In this document: piece after piece, positions 53,831 to 61,922 of the stretch
How the letters are laid out: every line of letters begins with the position of its first letter
Numbering within the stretch: position 1 is the first letter of the stretch
DNA from: Brevibacillus reuszeri
GTDB taxonomy: Bacteria; Bacillota; Bacilli; Brevibacillales; Brevibacillaceae
Length of the DNA stretch: 64,000 bases
Direction of reading: 5' to 3'
Assembly: GCF_002897295.1 (NCBI RefSeq)
Contig: NZ_BEXF01000004.1
Span: forward strand, 1-64,000
The notes under the pieces: generated by a model
Database searches by the model: none
What the model was told of the DNA's origin: nothing
Seen by the model: the letters and a program-made list of their open reading frames with translations, nothing else
Translations under genes and position numbers: made by a program

Positions 53831-54057
53831 GCTGGTCCGAGGAAAAAGGAGAAAAGGCAAGGCTCTTTGGGACTTCTACCAAGGCGGAATGGGAAAAAGA
53901 GAAACACGCCTTTAAGCGTCCAACCCTGAGCGGCATCCCGAGAGGACCACTTTTGGACGCGGTTTCTCTTTTTTCCATACAGCCGGACAGCCCCACTCCT
54001 AGCTGAAGGCCCAAGAAGCCGCAGCCTTTTCTCCTTTTTCCTCCCCACCACACCAGC
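53831..54057. repeat. 227-bp nested inverted repeat (structured RNA or MITE-like element)
   Basis: Four nested pairings are visible. GCTGGT/ACCAGC is outermost, followed by a perfect 20-bp pair (53839-53858 with 54024-54043). Then come GGCTCTTTGGG/CCCAAGAAGCC, a 15-bp pair (53891-53905 with 53962-53976, one G-U), and GCGTCCAA/TTGGACGC (53916-53923 with 53953-53960). An alternative helix AAGGCG (53881-53886) with CGCCTT would compete with the 15-bp pair. Short reading frames in it look like by-products of the repeats. It lies between a LysR terminator and the YfcC-type gene. Confidence 0.85.
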
Positions 54058-54170
54058 CCGAGCGCCGTACTATAGATTTTTTAATAGTTACCATTAAACA
54101 AACTCATTTTTCATGAATACTCAAATGAACTACTATAAATAAACAGAATTATGAAAAAGGAGAGATCGGT

Positions 54171-55571
54171 GTGCAAAACGACAAGGTGCAAGCATCAGGC
54201 CGAAAAAAAGCGATCAACGTTTTTGTGTTGCTGTTTGGTGTACTGCTAATCGCTACATTTCTTACCCACATCGTGCCTGCCGGAGAATACGCCCGCGTCG
54301 AAGTAGACGGTAGAAGCGTAGTAGATCCACACTCTTTCAAAAAGCTCGAATCAACCCCTGTCTCTTTCTTTCAATTGTTTAGTGCCATTCATACTGGGCT
54401 GGTTGAAGCAGCGGACATCATCTTTTTTGTTTTCATCATTGGGGGGACATTTGGGGTACTGACAGCTACAGGTGCTGTCGATGCGTTTATCCGAGCCCTG
54501 TCCAAAAAGCTGAGTAATAAGGAAAAGTGGCTAATTCCCGTCATGATGCTGTTTTTTGCATTTGCGGGGGCATTTACCGGAATGGCGGAGGAATCGCTGG
54601 CTTATATCCCGATGCTGGTTCCGCTCGCTGTCTCACTCGGATTCGATGTCATCACCGGGACGGCAATCGTGTTGGTTGGGGCATCAATCGGATTTACGAC
54701 AGCCATTATGAATCCGTTTACAGTCGGAATTGCCCAAGGAATTGCCCAGCTTCCCATCTTTTCAGGTATCGGCTACCGCATCGTGTTGTTCGTCATTATG
54801 TATGTCGTTTCTGTCACTTTTATTTATCGCTATGCGATGAAGGTGAAAAAGGACCGGTCCCTTGGTTTTTACGGGGAAGGCGTCTCCTATGACACCGCGC
54901 AGCAGGAAGACCATCAGCCTCTTTCCAGAACCCACAAAATCGTACTAACGTGCTTCCTGCTTAATTTTGCGGTCCTGATTTACGGAGTTCTTCAATTCAA
55001 GTGGTACATTACAGAGATTTCTGCCCTGTTTGTCGTACTGTCCATCGTAATCACCTTCATTGGACGCTTGTCCGCCAACCAGTATATCGAAGCATTCATG
55101 AAAGGTGCTGCTGGCATGCTAGCTGGCTGCCTGATCATCGGTCTTTCGCGCGCGACACTGGTTGTGCTAGACCAAGGTCATATTATTGATACGCTTTTGT
55201 ACCATGCTTCTAGTGTTCTGGATGAGATCCCGCCTACGATGAGTGCGGGAGGAATGTTTATCCTGCAAGCGCTGATTCACTTTGTCGTACCGTCAGGCAG
55301 TGGACAAGCTGCATTGACCATGCCGATCATGGCACCGTTGGCGGATTTGGTTGGCGTAACCCGTCAAACAGCAGTACTCTCCTTTTCTTTGGCTGACGGG
55401 ATTGGAAACATCATCTTCCCGACTTCAGGCTATTTTATGGCTGGACTGGCACTCGCGGGTATTCCGTGGAGCCGCTGGGCGAAATGGATTATGCCTTTAA
55501 TCTTGACCCAATTTGCGATCGGACTCATTGCTGTCCTGGTAGCGAATCTCATGCATTATGGACCATTTTAA
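54171..55571 (+). CDS. YfcC/DcuC-family carrier
   Basis: A 466-residue membrane protein (GTG start, AAAGGAGA upstream) with 11-12 helices. It begins VFVLLFGVLLIATFLTHIVPAGEY, the phrase typical of the YfcC/C4-dicarboxylate anaerobic carrier group. The inner pseudo-symmetric loops are EESLAYIPMLVPLAV and VPSGSGQAALTMPIMAPL. Cargo may be a dicarboxylate, arginine/ornithine or peptide. It is 16 bp before an enolase-superfamily gene, so the two form an operon. Confidence 0.87.
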   Translation: MQNDKVQASGRKKAINVFVLLFGVLLIATFLTHIVPAGEYARVEVDGRSVVDPHSFKKLESTPVSFFQLFSAIHTGLVEAADIIFFVFIIGGTFGVLTATGAVDAFIRALSKKLSNKEKWLIPVMMLFFAFAGAFTGMAEESLAYIPMLVPLAVSLGFDVITGTAIVLVGASIGFTTAIMNPFTVGIAQGIAQLPIFSGIGYRIVLFVIMYVVSVTFIYRYAMKVKKDRSLGFYGEGVSYDTAQQEDHQPLSRTHKIVLTCFLLNFAVLIYGVLQFKWYITEISALFVVLSIVITFIGRLSANQYIEAFMKGAAGMLAGCLIIGLSRATLVVLDQGHIIDTLLYHASSVLDEIPPTMSAGGMFILQALIHFVVPSGSGQAALTMPIMAPLADLVGVTRQTAVLSFSLADGIGNIIFPTSGYFMAGLALAGIPWSRWAKWIMPLILTQFAIGLIAVLVANLMHYGPF

Positions 55572-55587
55572 ATAACGGAGGTTTCGC

Positions 55588-56697
55588 ATGAAAATTGTTT
55601 CCGTAGAGGTATTTGCCACCGAGCTTCCTTTGGTACGGCCGTTTATCGTTGCGTACGATACATTCCATAAGCTGCCAAGCATTATCGTCAAAATGACGAC
55701 GGATACAGGAATTGTAGGCTATGGCGAGGGCATGCCGGACCCCCATGTCACGGGAGAAAGCTTTTACAGCACGTACGAAATGCTGAGCAAGGATGTAGCA
55801 CCGCTGTTGATTGGAGAAAATCCATTTGCGATCGAAAAGCTCCATAAAATCATGGCAGCCACTGTATACCACGCGCCAACAGCAAAGGCTGCGATCGATA
55901 TTGCCTGCTATGACATTATGGGAAAAGCGACGGGTCAGCCCGTCTACAATCTGCTGGGAGGAAAGATGCACGCGTCCTTATCCGTTCCTTTCGTGATCAG
56001 CATATTGCCGCCAGAAGAAATGGCCAGCCAAGCGGCGCAGGCTGTAGCGGATGGTTATACAAGCATCAAAATCAAGGTAGGAGATGATCCGGCGACTGAT
56101 GTCAAGCGAATTCGAGCCGTACGGGAAGCAATCGGTGAAAATGTCCAGCTGCGAGTAGATGCAAATCAGGGATGGCGTAATGTCGCGACGACCATGCGGG
56201 TGTTGAAGCAGGTGGAGGACTGTGAGATGGAATGGATCGAGCAGCCTGTGCTGGCAGACGACATCATAGGATTGGCAGAGGTGCGACAGAAGACAACCAT
56301 TCCAGTCATGATCGATGAAGGACTGCATGGTGACAAGGAAATGCGAGAAGTCATCATGAGACAGGCGGCCGATTTGATCAATATCAAGCTGATGAAATGC
56401 GGGGGACTGTATCCTGCTTGCAAGCTGGTAGCACAGGCAGAAATAGCGGGCTTAGGCTGTCAGGTCGGCTCCATGGTGGAATCCTCGATTGCGACTGCAG
56501 CGGGCGCACACCTCTCGATTGCCAAGAGCATGATTTTTTCCAATGAGATGGTGGGACCACTCATGTTTTCCAAAGATTTCGGCAAGCTGCATTATGAAAA
56601 AGATCAATTGATGGTAACGGATCGTCCAGGCTTGGGTGTGGATGTGGATGAGGTAACGGTGCAAGAATTAAGTACACAATCGACACTTATCCAATAG
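55588..56697 (+). CDS. Enolase-superfamily enzyme, dipeptide-epimerase-like
   Basis: A 369-residue MLE/MR-type enzyme. The catalytic Lys pair is in SIKIKVG; metal ligands are in RVDANQGW, WIEQP and VMIDEG; the second base is in NIKLMKCGG. The wording is close to Bacillus YkfB (L-Ala-D/L-Glu epimerase). It probably epimerises a dipeptide or similar alpha-acid brought in by the carrier encoded upstream. Other MLE reactions (N-acylamino acid racemase, hydroxyproline dehydratase) remain possible. Confidence 0.82.
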   Translation: MKIVSVEVFATELPLVRPFIVAYDTFHKLPSIIVKMTTDTGIVGYGEGMPDPHVTGESFYSTYEMLSKDVAPLLIGENPFAIEKLHKIMAATVYHAPTAKAAIDIACYDIMGKATGQPVYNLLGGKMHASLSVPFVISILPPEEMASQAAQAVADGYTSIKIKVGDDPATDVKRIRAVREAIGENVQLRVDANQGWRNVATTMRVLKQVEDCEMEWIEQPVLADDIIGLAEVRQKTTIPVMIDEGLHGDKEMREVIMRQAADLINIKLMKCGGLYPACKLVAQAEIAGLGCQVGSMVESSIATAAGAHLSIAKSMIFSNEMVGPLMFSKDFGKLHYEKDQLMVTDRPGLGVDVDEVTVQELSTQSTLIQ

Positions 56698-56713
56698 CTT
56701 GCGTGTTAGTTGT

Positions 56714-56760
56714 AATAGCCGCTTTCCTAGGTTGTAGGGGAAGCGGCTATTTCCTTTTTT
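56714..56760 (+). terminator. Terminator of the carrier-epimerase operon
   Basis: AATAGCCGCTT with AAGCGGCTATT, then a T-rich run. Confidence 0.85.
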
Positions 56761-56791
56761 GAGAGATCGATCTATGAAATGCCCGATGACT

Positions 56792-56817
56792 GTTTCAGCT
56801 GCTATTTTCATGGGTAA
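56792..56817 (+). promoter_or_regulatory. Sigma-B promoter of the YflT-like gene
   Basis: GTTTCA, 14 nt, GGGTAA, matching the sigma-B consensus GTTTAA-N12/15-GGGTAT. It lies 80 bp before the ATG. Confidence 0.75.
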
Positions 56818-56897
56818 TAATGGTCAGCAAGATAATTACAAAGGATTGAGACAATCGTCTCCATCCATCATCCACATTCCACTTAGGAGGGATTAAG

Positions 56898-57290
56898 ATG
56901 AATACCATGGAAACGAAAGTGAAAACAGTCCGAAACGTAAATGAGGCGCAGCTTCAAGTCGCAAAATTCAGACGAGATGGTTATCGAGAAGATCAGATTT
57001 ATGTGCTTGCCTATGACAAAGATCGCACCGAGCGCGTGGCAAGCCGAGCAAATGCAGAGCAGATAGGCGTCTTGGAAGAAGGCTTTGGCACAGCGATTGC
57101 CAACGTTTTCCGCACCCGTGATGAGGAGCTGCGTGCAAAGCTGAGGTCAATGGGGTTCATTGCTTCTGATGCGGAGCGCCTTGAAATGGAAATGGAGAAC
57201 GACCATATCGTGGTGATCGCATGGGGTGGAACCTACTACGACGGAAACGACTACGATCCAACGATTTATTACTATCCGCCTATCTTTTAG
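56898..57290 (+). CDS. YflT-like general stress protein (Gsp17M family)
   Basis: A 130-residue soluble protein. Its start pattern (VRNVNEAQLQVAKFRRDGYREDQIYVLAYDKDR) is that of the heat-induced stress protein YflT domain. The C-terminus is Tyr/Asp-rich. Family members are sigma-B-controlled in Bacillus, and a sigma-B promoter is visible here. The molecular role is unknown. Confidence 0.85.
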   Translation: MNTMETKVKTVRNVNEAQLQVAKFRRDGYREDQIYVLAYDKDRTERVASRANAEQIGVLEEGFGTAIANVFRTRDEELRAKLRSMGFIASDAERLEMEMENDHIVVIAWGGTYYDGNDYDPTIYYYPPIF

Positions 57291-57418
57291 CGGGACAGAT
57301 ACTACTAAGTAAATCTCAAGGAGGGGAGCTTTCTTCCAGGAAAATTGGGGAGAAGCTCTTTCCTTGGGAATAATTGATCATCACCGCTACAGGAAAGGGG
57401 ATGAAGGAGTTGCGTGAA

Positions 57419-57610
57419 ATGATGCTAAGCGAAATCGAAAGGGCCAGGCAGGAGCTGTATAAGGCTGTATCGACGACAAGCGGCGCTAACGGGATGAGTG
57501 AACCTTACATCCTGAATAAATCGCGGAAGCTGGACAATCTTATCTATCGCTATTTACTGAACGAGAAAAACCGAAAAACTGAATCAGAGAGAAAAGGACG
57601 AGGGCCATGA
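57419..57610 (+). CDS. Spo0E-like aspartyl-phosphate phosphatase
   Basis: About 63 residues from ATG 57419, chosen for the AAGGAG 9 nt upstream. Two helices carry ERARQELYKAV and LNKSRKLDNLIYRYL, the second matching the SQELD-containing signature with SRKLD. Known Spo0E proteins dephosphorylate Spo0A-P and delay sporulation. It stands beside stress genes but has its own terminator. Confidence 0.83.
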   Translation: MMLSEIERARQELYKAVSTTSGANGMSEPYILNKSRKLDNLIYRYLLNEKNRKTESERKGRGP

Positions 57611-57627
57611 CTCTCGCAAAAAATAGG

Positions 57628-57667
57628 AAAGCCGGGTATCCGACACAAGCGGATGTCCGGCTTTTTT
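57628..57667 (+). terminator. Terminator of the Spo0E-like gene
   Basis: AGCCGGGTATCCG with CGGATGTCCGGCT, then T6. Confidence 0.85.
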
Positions 57668-57689
57668 CTATGCCAGATGTATCAACCTC

Positions 57690-57730
57690 AAAAAACAGCC
57701 ATAGTCCAGTTTACACATCGGACTATGGCT
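57690..57730 (-). terminator. Terminator of the minus-strand hypothetical gene
   Basis: AGCCATAGTCC with GGACTATGGCT on the minus strand, followed by T6. Confidence 0.85.
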
Positions 57731-57745
57731 AATCGGGTTTGCTTC

Positions 57746-58159
57746 CTATTGGATCGGATCGGGAACCTGATTTTTATCAATAATCTCACTACCTGTTTTC
57801 AAATCCTTCATTTCATCTCCGAGCTTTTTCATCTCGTCTATATTTTGTGCCATCGAGCTGTTTTGTGCTCCCTCCAGTGTCATTTGCGTCCACTGGCGGA
57901 AATGCTGCTCCAGCTCGATCAGCTTATCGAGAGCGGCTTTTTGTACGTGTAGAGGAACGGTGTTGTTGGATTCAAATTCCGCTTCTTCAAAGTTGATGAC
58001 GTGATGGCCTTGTTCATAGGTGACAGCGGTGACTAGCAGCGGATACGTAACGCCTGTTTTTTCGCAAGCGATGTTGAGGCGATACGTTGAGGTGACAGCG
58101 TGATGGATTCTTTCCAAGCCTAGCTCTACCAATTGTTGATGCATCCTCGTTGGCTCCAT
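57746..58159 (-). CDS. Hypothetical protein, helical and charged
   Basis: About 137 residues from ATG 58159 (AGGGGAG 6-7 nt upstream; an ATG at 58165 touches that site). The N-terminal half has mixed strands (VTYPLLVTAVTYEQGHHVINF). The C-terminal half is helical and rich in Glu, Lys and Met. There is no signal peptide or membrane segment. No family was recognised. It lies next to ytxH and stress genes, which may or may not be meaningful. Confidence 0.68.
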   Translation of the reverse strand: MEPTRMHQQLVELGLERIHHAVTSTYRLNIACEKTGVTYPLLVTAVTYEQGHHVINFEEAEFESNNTVPLHVQKAALDKLIELEQHFRQWTQMTLEGAQNSSMAQNIDEMKKLGDEMKDLKTGSEIIDKNQVPDPIQ

Positions 58160-58213
58160 ATACATCTCCCCTTTTACAGAAAGTTCGTTACGCGAAAAGC
58201 GGAATGAAGCTGC

Positions 58214-58528
58214 TCAGCTTTTGCCCTGCATGTCTTCTTTGACTGTTTGTATGGTATCTGCGACGATCTGTTTTCCTTCCTGTGCTTTTTCCGAAAGCTC
58301 GGAAGCTTGTATGCTGATTGTGTCTGCTGCATTGGTTGTTCTTTCCTTGAGGGTGGTGGCGAGATCGCGAGTTTTTTCGCCGAGAGAGTTAATGGCGTTG
58401 GACAAATCCTCTCGCAGAGCCGACCCTGATTTGGGTGCCATCAGCAATGAAGCGGCAGCTCCGATCGCGCCTCCGATCAGCATTCCTTTCAAAAGACCGC
58501 CTTTATTGTTTTCTGGTGTTTGATTCAT
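58214..58528 (-). CDS. ytxH: YtxH-domain stress protein
   Basis: About 104 residues from ATG 58528 (AAAGGAGAG upstream). One short membrane segment (LLKGMLIGGAIGAAASLLMAP) is followed by KSGSALREDL and a long helical tail, the YtxH pattern. YtxH family genes are stress-induced in Bacillus. A GTTTCA-N14-GTTTAT box at 58574-58599 may be a weak sigma-B promoter. Confidence 0.85.
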   Translation of the reverse strand: MNQTPENNKGGLLKGMLIGGAIGAAASLLMAPKSGSALREDLSNAINSLGEKTRDLATTLKERTTNAADTISIQASELSEKAQEGKQIVADTIQTVKEDMQGKS

Positions 58529-58573
58529 CGTCCATCTCTCCTTTTGTGTCTCGTATTTTGTTCCTACTCTTTT

Positions 58574-58599
58574 ATAAACTTGTTTTTGGTGTTTGAAAC
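58574..58599 (-). promoter_or_regulatory. Possible sigma-B promoter of ytxH
   Basis: On the minus strand GTTTCA, 14 nt, GTTTAT. The -35 and spacing match the neighbours, but the -10 lacks GGG. Confidence 0.35.
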
Positions 58600-58629
58600 A
58601 GGAAAATGATCCATTTTTCAAATTCATCT

Positions 58630-58655
58630 GTTTGAATCAACAAACGGGTGGGTAG
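58630..58655 (+). promoter_or_regulatory. Possible sigma-B promoter of rsbY
   Basis: GTTTGA, 14 nt, GGGTAG, about 90 bp before the rsbY start. Confidence 0.5.
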
Positions 58656-58747
58656 TAAAGGGAAGGAGCTCTTTGCCGTATCATGCTATGATAAAAGAAA
58701 TGAACGTGGGGAGTATCCCCTGACTTTTTTCGTGATAGGGGGTTGCT

Positions 58748-59884
58748 ATGAGTATTGTCATTGTAGACGACAACCGAACCAATCTAGTGATCATTGAAAA
58801 AATTTTGCGAAAAGCTGGCTATGATAATCTGGTGCTGCTGTCATCGGCCAAAGAGCTCTACCATTTTCTTGGCATGGATTCAAAGGAAGCTGGAGAGGTA
58901 CCGGTCGATTTAATATTGATGGACTTGATGATGCCGGAAATTGATGGGGTAGAGGCATGCAGAACCGTATTGAAGCAGGAGAGACTGCGTGATCTTCCGA
59001 TTATTTTTGTCACGGCGATGGGAGATTCCTATAAGATGGCGGAGGCACTGGATGCGGGTGCGCTCGATTATGTCATGAAGCCGATCAACAAGGTCGAGCT
59101 GCTGGCACGTATCCGTTCGACGCTTCGCTTGAAGCATGAAAAGGATCTACGTAAGGAACGGGATAAACGGATTCAAAATGAGCTGGCATTAGCCAAGCAG
59201 GTTCAGCGCAGTATGCTCAGCAGTCCGATCCATGATCAGGCAGTAGACATATCGGCAGTCTATGAGCCATCCTCGGAGCTGGCTGGTGATTTGTACGCCT
59301 GGTATCAAATTGCGCCGAACCGCTATGCTGTCATTTTGCTTGATATGATGGGGCACGGCATCTCCTCCTCATTGGTGTGCATGTACATGTACGCGGGCTT
59401 AAAGGATACGATTATGGGGGTAAGTGACCCAAAAGCGGTTATGGATGAGCTCAATCGGCGCATGAACCAGCTGCAGATGTCAGACCGACTTATCAATTAT
59501 TACTTCACGGCTATTTATCTGGTACTGGATACGGAAAAGCGGACGATTCAATACGTGAATGCCGGACATCCCGCAGGTGTTGCCATGGTCGATGGAAAAG
59601 CGGTCATGCTCGACAAGGGTTGCTGTGCCTTGGGGTTTTTTGAGAGAATTGATATTGTCCAAGATGAGATTTCTTACGACGAACAGGCACGAATTATTTT
59701 GTTCACGGACGGTTTGGTTGAGAGCTTGGGTGTAGAGCATGACAATGGAATGGTCCCGATTGTTAGCAGATTGCATGAACAGGCTGAACATGATCCAGTC
59801 AGGCTTGTTGAAAAGCTGCAACTAGGTGCAGGAAGAGACGATCTAAAGGACGATAGGTGCCTGGTCATGATTTCAACGAAATAG
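58748..59884 (+). CDS. REC-PP2C phosphatase, RsbY/RsbU-like
   Basis: A 378-residue protein. Residues 1-125 form a receiver (VDDNR, phospho-Asp in LILMDLMMPEIDG, KP in DYVMKPIN). A coiled linker (about 125-160) leads to a SpoIIE-type PP2C phosphatase (ELAGDLYAW, LLDMMGHGISS, FTDGLVES, KDDRCLVM). In B. cereus the same layout (RsbY) is phosphorylated by RsbK and then dephosphorylates RsbV, freeing sigma-B. It lies just before rsbV, with RsbK-like, RsbW and SigB genes downstream. Confidence 0.9.
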   Translation: MSIVIVDDNRTNLVIIEKILRKAGYDNLVLLSSAKELYHFLGMDSKEAGEVPVDLILMDLMMPEIDGVEACRTVLKQERLRDLPIIFVTAMGDSYKMAEALDAGALDYVMKPINKVELLARIRSTLRLKHEKDLRKERDKRIQNELALAKQVQRSMLSSPIHDQAVDISAVYEPSSELAGDLYAWYQIAPNRYAVILLDMMGHGISSSLVCMYMYAGLKDTIMGVSDPKAVMDELNRRMNQLQMSDRLINYYFTAIYLVLDTEKRTIQYVNAGHPAGVAMVDGKAVMLDKGCCALGFFERIDIVQDEISYDEQARIILFTDGLVESLGVEHDNGMVPIVSRLHEQAEHDPVRLVEKLQLGAGRDDLKDDRCLVMISTK

Positions 59885-59925
59885 ATAAAAGCTACCAATA
59901 TAAAAAGATAGAGGGAGTGAGCTAC

Positions 59926-60261
59926 ATGGCAGCTGAAAAATTTTCGATTGAGCAGAAGGAAACCGACAATGCGATTGTTCTTCATTTCCATGGTGAGCTG
60001 GATCTGGAGGTAGCAGCGACATTATTCCGTGATAAGCTGGAAGCGGTGGTGTCTGGTACAGAAAAAGAACTCATTCTCGATTTGACGGACCTCTCTTACA
60101 TAGATAGCACAGGGATCGGTATCCTCGTTTCTATCTTAAAAATACGGGATGCAAAGAGGGCGCCGCTTACTGTTCGCAATATTCCACCAGGAGTACTTAA
60201 GCTACTGGAAATTACCGGAATTGCCAAATTTCTGCTGCAAGGAGTAAAGGGTGGCGCGTAA
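59926..60261 (+). CDS. rsbV: Anti-anti-sigma factor RsbV
   Basis: About 111 residues from ATG 59926 (GAGGGAG site). A single STAS domain (VLHFHGELDLEVA, LILDLTDLSYIDSTGIGIL) has Ser61 as the expected phosphorylation site. Unphosphorylated RsbV binds RsbW and frees SigB. It is co-transcribed with the phosphatase gene. Confidence 0.92.
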   Translation: MAAEKFSIEQKETDNAIVLHFHGELDLEVAATLFRDKLEAVVSGTEKELILDLTDLSYIDSTGIGILVSILKIRDAKRAPLTVRNIPPGVLKLLEITGIAKFLLQGVKGGA

Positions 60262-60280
60262 ATGGGCTGCTTGATCAAAT

Positions 60281-60330
60281 AAAGACCCACGGGCTGACAA
60301 TCACACTGTCAGGTCCGTGGGTCTTTGATT
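60281..60330. terminator. Bidirectional terminator between rsbV and dps
   Basis: AAAGACCCACGG and CCGTGGGTCTTT plus inner GCTGACA/TGTCAGG pairing. A and T runs flank both sides. Confidence 0.85.
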
Positions 60331-60335
60331 TATCT

Positions 60336-60797
60336 TTATTTTCCAAGGTAGGCACTGAGCATCCAGCGATGCTTCTCAAAAGAAGTGTGGATGGCCGTGA
60401 GCATATCGGCTGTAGGCTGATCGCGCTGATCCTCTGCCAAGGTAATACCAATTTTAAGCTCCTTCATGATGGTTTCCATGTCTTCTGACAAGGCTTCGAC
60501 CATTTGCTCTGCATTTTCCTCGCCTGTCGCTTCCTTGATCGTTGCCATTTCCAGATGTTCTTTGAGCGTCGCAGTCGGTACGGACCCAAGAGCCAGCATC
60601 CGCTCTGCGATAGTATCGAGATGTAGTGCGACCTCTGTATACAGCTCCTCGAATTTAACGTGCAGCGTGAAAAAGTTCTCGCCTTTTACATACCAGTGAT
60701 AATTGTGCAGCTTCATATACAGCACTGAAAAGTTGGCAACCTGCTGATTGAGCGTCTTCGTCAAGTAAATGGAATACGTTACGGTGTTTGTCATCAT
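60336..60797 (-). CDS. dps: Dps-family ferritin-like protein
   Basis: A 153-residue four-helix protein. The ferroxidase residues are in HNYHWYVKGENFFTLHVKFEELY (His/Asp/Glu set), followed by LDTIAERMLALG and later HTSFEKHRWMLSAYL. Dps dodecamers store iron and protect DNA. A sigma-B promoter at 60839-60864 fits stress induction. It is transcribed against the rsb genes; B. cereus also carries a ferritin-like gene in its sigB cluster. Confidence 0.92.
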   Translation of the reverse strand: MMTNTVTYSIYLTKTLNQQVANFSVLYMKLHNYHWYVKGENFFTLHVKFEELYTEVALHLDTIAERMLALGSVPTATLKEHLEMATIKEATGEENAEQMVEALSEDMETIMKELKIGITLAEDQRDQPTADMLTAIHTSFEKHRWMLSAYLGK

Positions 60798-60838
60798 AAG
60801 TACCTCCGTTTATTGAAGAATGGTGTGGATAGCAATAG

Positions 60839-60864
60839 TTACCCACTTAGTTGCAGATCGAAAC
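60839..60864 (-). promoter_or_regulatory. Sigma-B promoter of dps
   Basis: On the minus strand GTTTCG, 14 nt, GGGTAA. Confidence 0.7.
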
Positions 60865-60887
60865 AGGCAATTTTTTTCCGGACAACT

Positions 60888-60913
60888 GTTTCAGTAGAAG
60901 CGGGGGTGGGTAA
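60888..60913 (+). promoter_or_regulatory. Sigma-B promoter of the DUF948-rsbW-sigB operon
   Basis: GTTTCA, 14 nt, GGGTAA, 33 bp before the first start codon. It suggests SigB autoregulation. Confidence 0.78.
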
Positions 60914-60946
60914 TGGCTCTTAAATGGTTAATAGGGAGGGCATGTT

Positions 60947-61408
60947 ATGTTACTAGAAATGAGCGCCGTTATGGTTGCGATTGCGTTTGTCATCCTGACG
61001 TTTTTCTTGATTCGGACATTACAATCGGTGAAAAGCTCCCTGGACGAAGTCACGCAGACCTTGGGGCAGATGAAAATAGAAGTCAGAGAAATTGGCGATG
61101 AAGTGAAGGCAGTAGTAGGAAATGCAAATGAAATGGCGGTTGATTTGCGCACGAAGCTGACGAAGCTGGATCATTTGTTTAGCAGTGTGGGTGATGTCGG
61201 TCAGGTTGTCCATGAGCTCACGACGACGGTCAGACAATCGGCTACAGGATTCTTCGCTTCTTTTAAGCAGCCGAAAAGAGGGCCAGCACCAGCACAGCGT
61301 ATAGAAAAATGGCAAGCGGTTTTGGAAGGAGCTCTTGCAGTGGTAGATGTCTGGCTGCGAATGAAGTCTGCACGCGCACAACCGGCTGGCAAGAGGGCGG
61401 GCGAATGA
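60947..61408 (+). CDS. DUF948 (YtxG-like) membrane protein
   Basis: A 153-residue protein with one N-terminal membrane helix (about 5-24). A long coiled coil follows (SVKSSLDEVTQTLGQMKIEVREI...), then a basic C-terminus. It is of the DUF948/YtxG type; in Bacillus ytxG is next to ytxH and stress-induced. Here it heads the rsbW-sigB operon, which is unusual, and ytxH sits 2.4 kb away. Function is unknown. Confidence 0.82.
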   Translation: MLLEMSAVMVAIAFVILTFFLIRTLQSVKSSLDEVTQTLGQMKIEVREIGDEVKAVVGNANEMAVDLRTKLTKLDHLFSSVGDVGQVVHELTTTVRQSATGFFASFKQPKRGPAPAQRIEKWQAVLEGALAVVDVWLRMKSARAQPAGKRAGE

Positions 61409-61475
61409 GCACTGTCAGTGGAATCTGTTACACTTGTAGGGAGAGCAGGAGTCAGGAAAGGAAAGAGGAGCGACC

Positions 61476-61922
61476 ATGAATCCATTTGTGAGCATTACAA
61501 TACCCGCCGAGGCGGAATATTTGGATATTGTCAGACTGAGCTTATACAGCTTCGCGACGAAAGCAGGCTTTTCTTTTGAAGAAATTGAGGACATGAAAGT
61601 GGCTGTTTCGGAGGCTTGCAATAATGCCATTTTGCACGCCTATAGGGATGCTGATACAGGGATGATCGACCTGCGCTTGGAGAATGACGGGGAGCAACTG
61701 GTGATCACTGTGCAAGACTATGGACATAGCTTTGTGAATACAGGGGTGCCGGGAAATGGCGTTCCTGGCGAGCGAGAAGAAATTAGCGAGCTTTCGGTAG
61801 GCGGTCTTGGTATTTTCCTGATGGAAGCATTGATGGATGAAGTTCAGGTGGACACGGGGAGCACCACAGGAACCAGGATCGTTTTGTCCAAGCGGCTGAG
61901 CAGAAAAGGGGAAAGGGTATGA
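61476..61922 (+). CDS. rsbW: Anti-sigma-B kinase RsbW
   Basis: A 148-residue GHKL kinase with KVAVSEACNNAILHAY (N-box), VQDYGHSF (G1) and GGLGIFLMEALMD (G2). It binds and inhibits SigB, and phosphorylates RsbV at Ser. It overlaps the sigB start by 4 bp. Confidence 0.94.
   Translation: MNPFVSITIPAEAEYLDIVRLSLYSFATKAGFSFEEIEDMKVAVSEACNNAILHAYRDADTGMIDLRLENDGEQLVITVQDYGHSFVNTGVPGNGVPGEREEISELSVGGLGIFLMEALMDEVQVDTGSTTGTRIVLSKRLSRKGERV

Noticed and set aside
53709..54053. Minus-strand frame of 114 codons and a plus-strand frame of 66 codons across the inverted repeat
   Set aside because: No good ribosome site, odd composition, and they are explained by the inverted repeat itself.
53831..54057. 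Interpretation as 6S RNA or another standard housekeeping RNA
   Set aside because: Length is near, but no typical 6S central bubble with flanking helices could be laid out, and no upstream promoter was clear.
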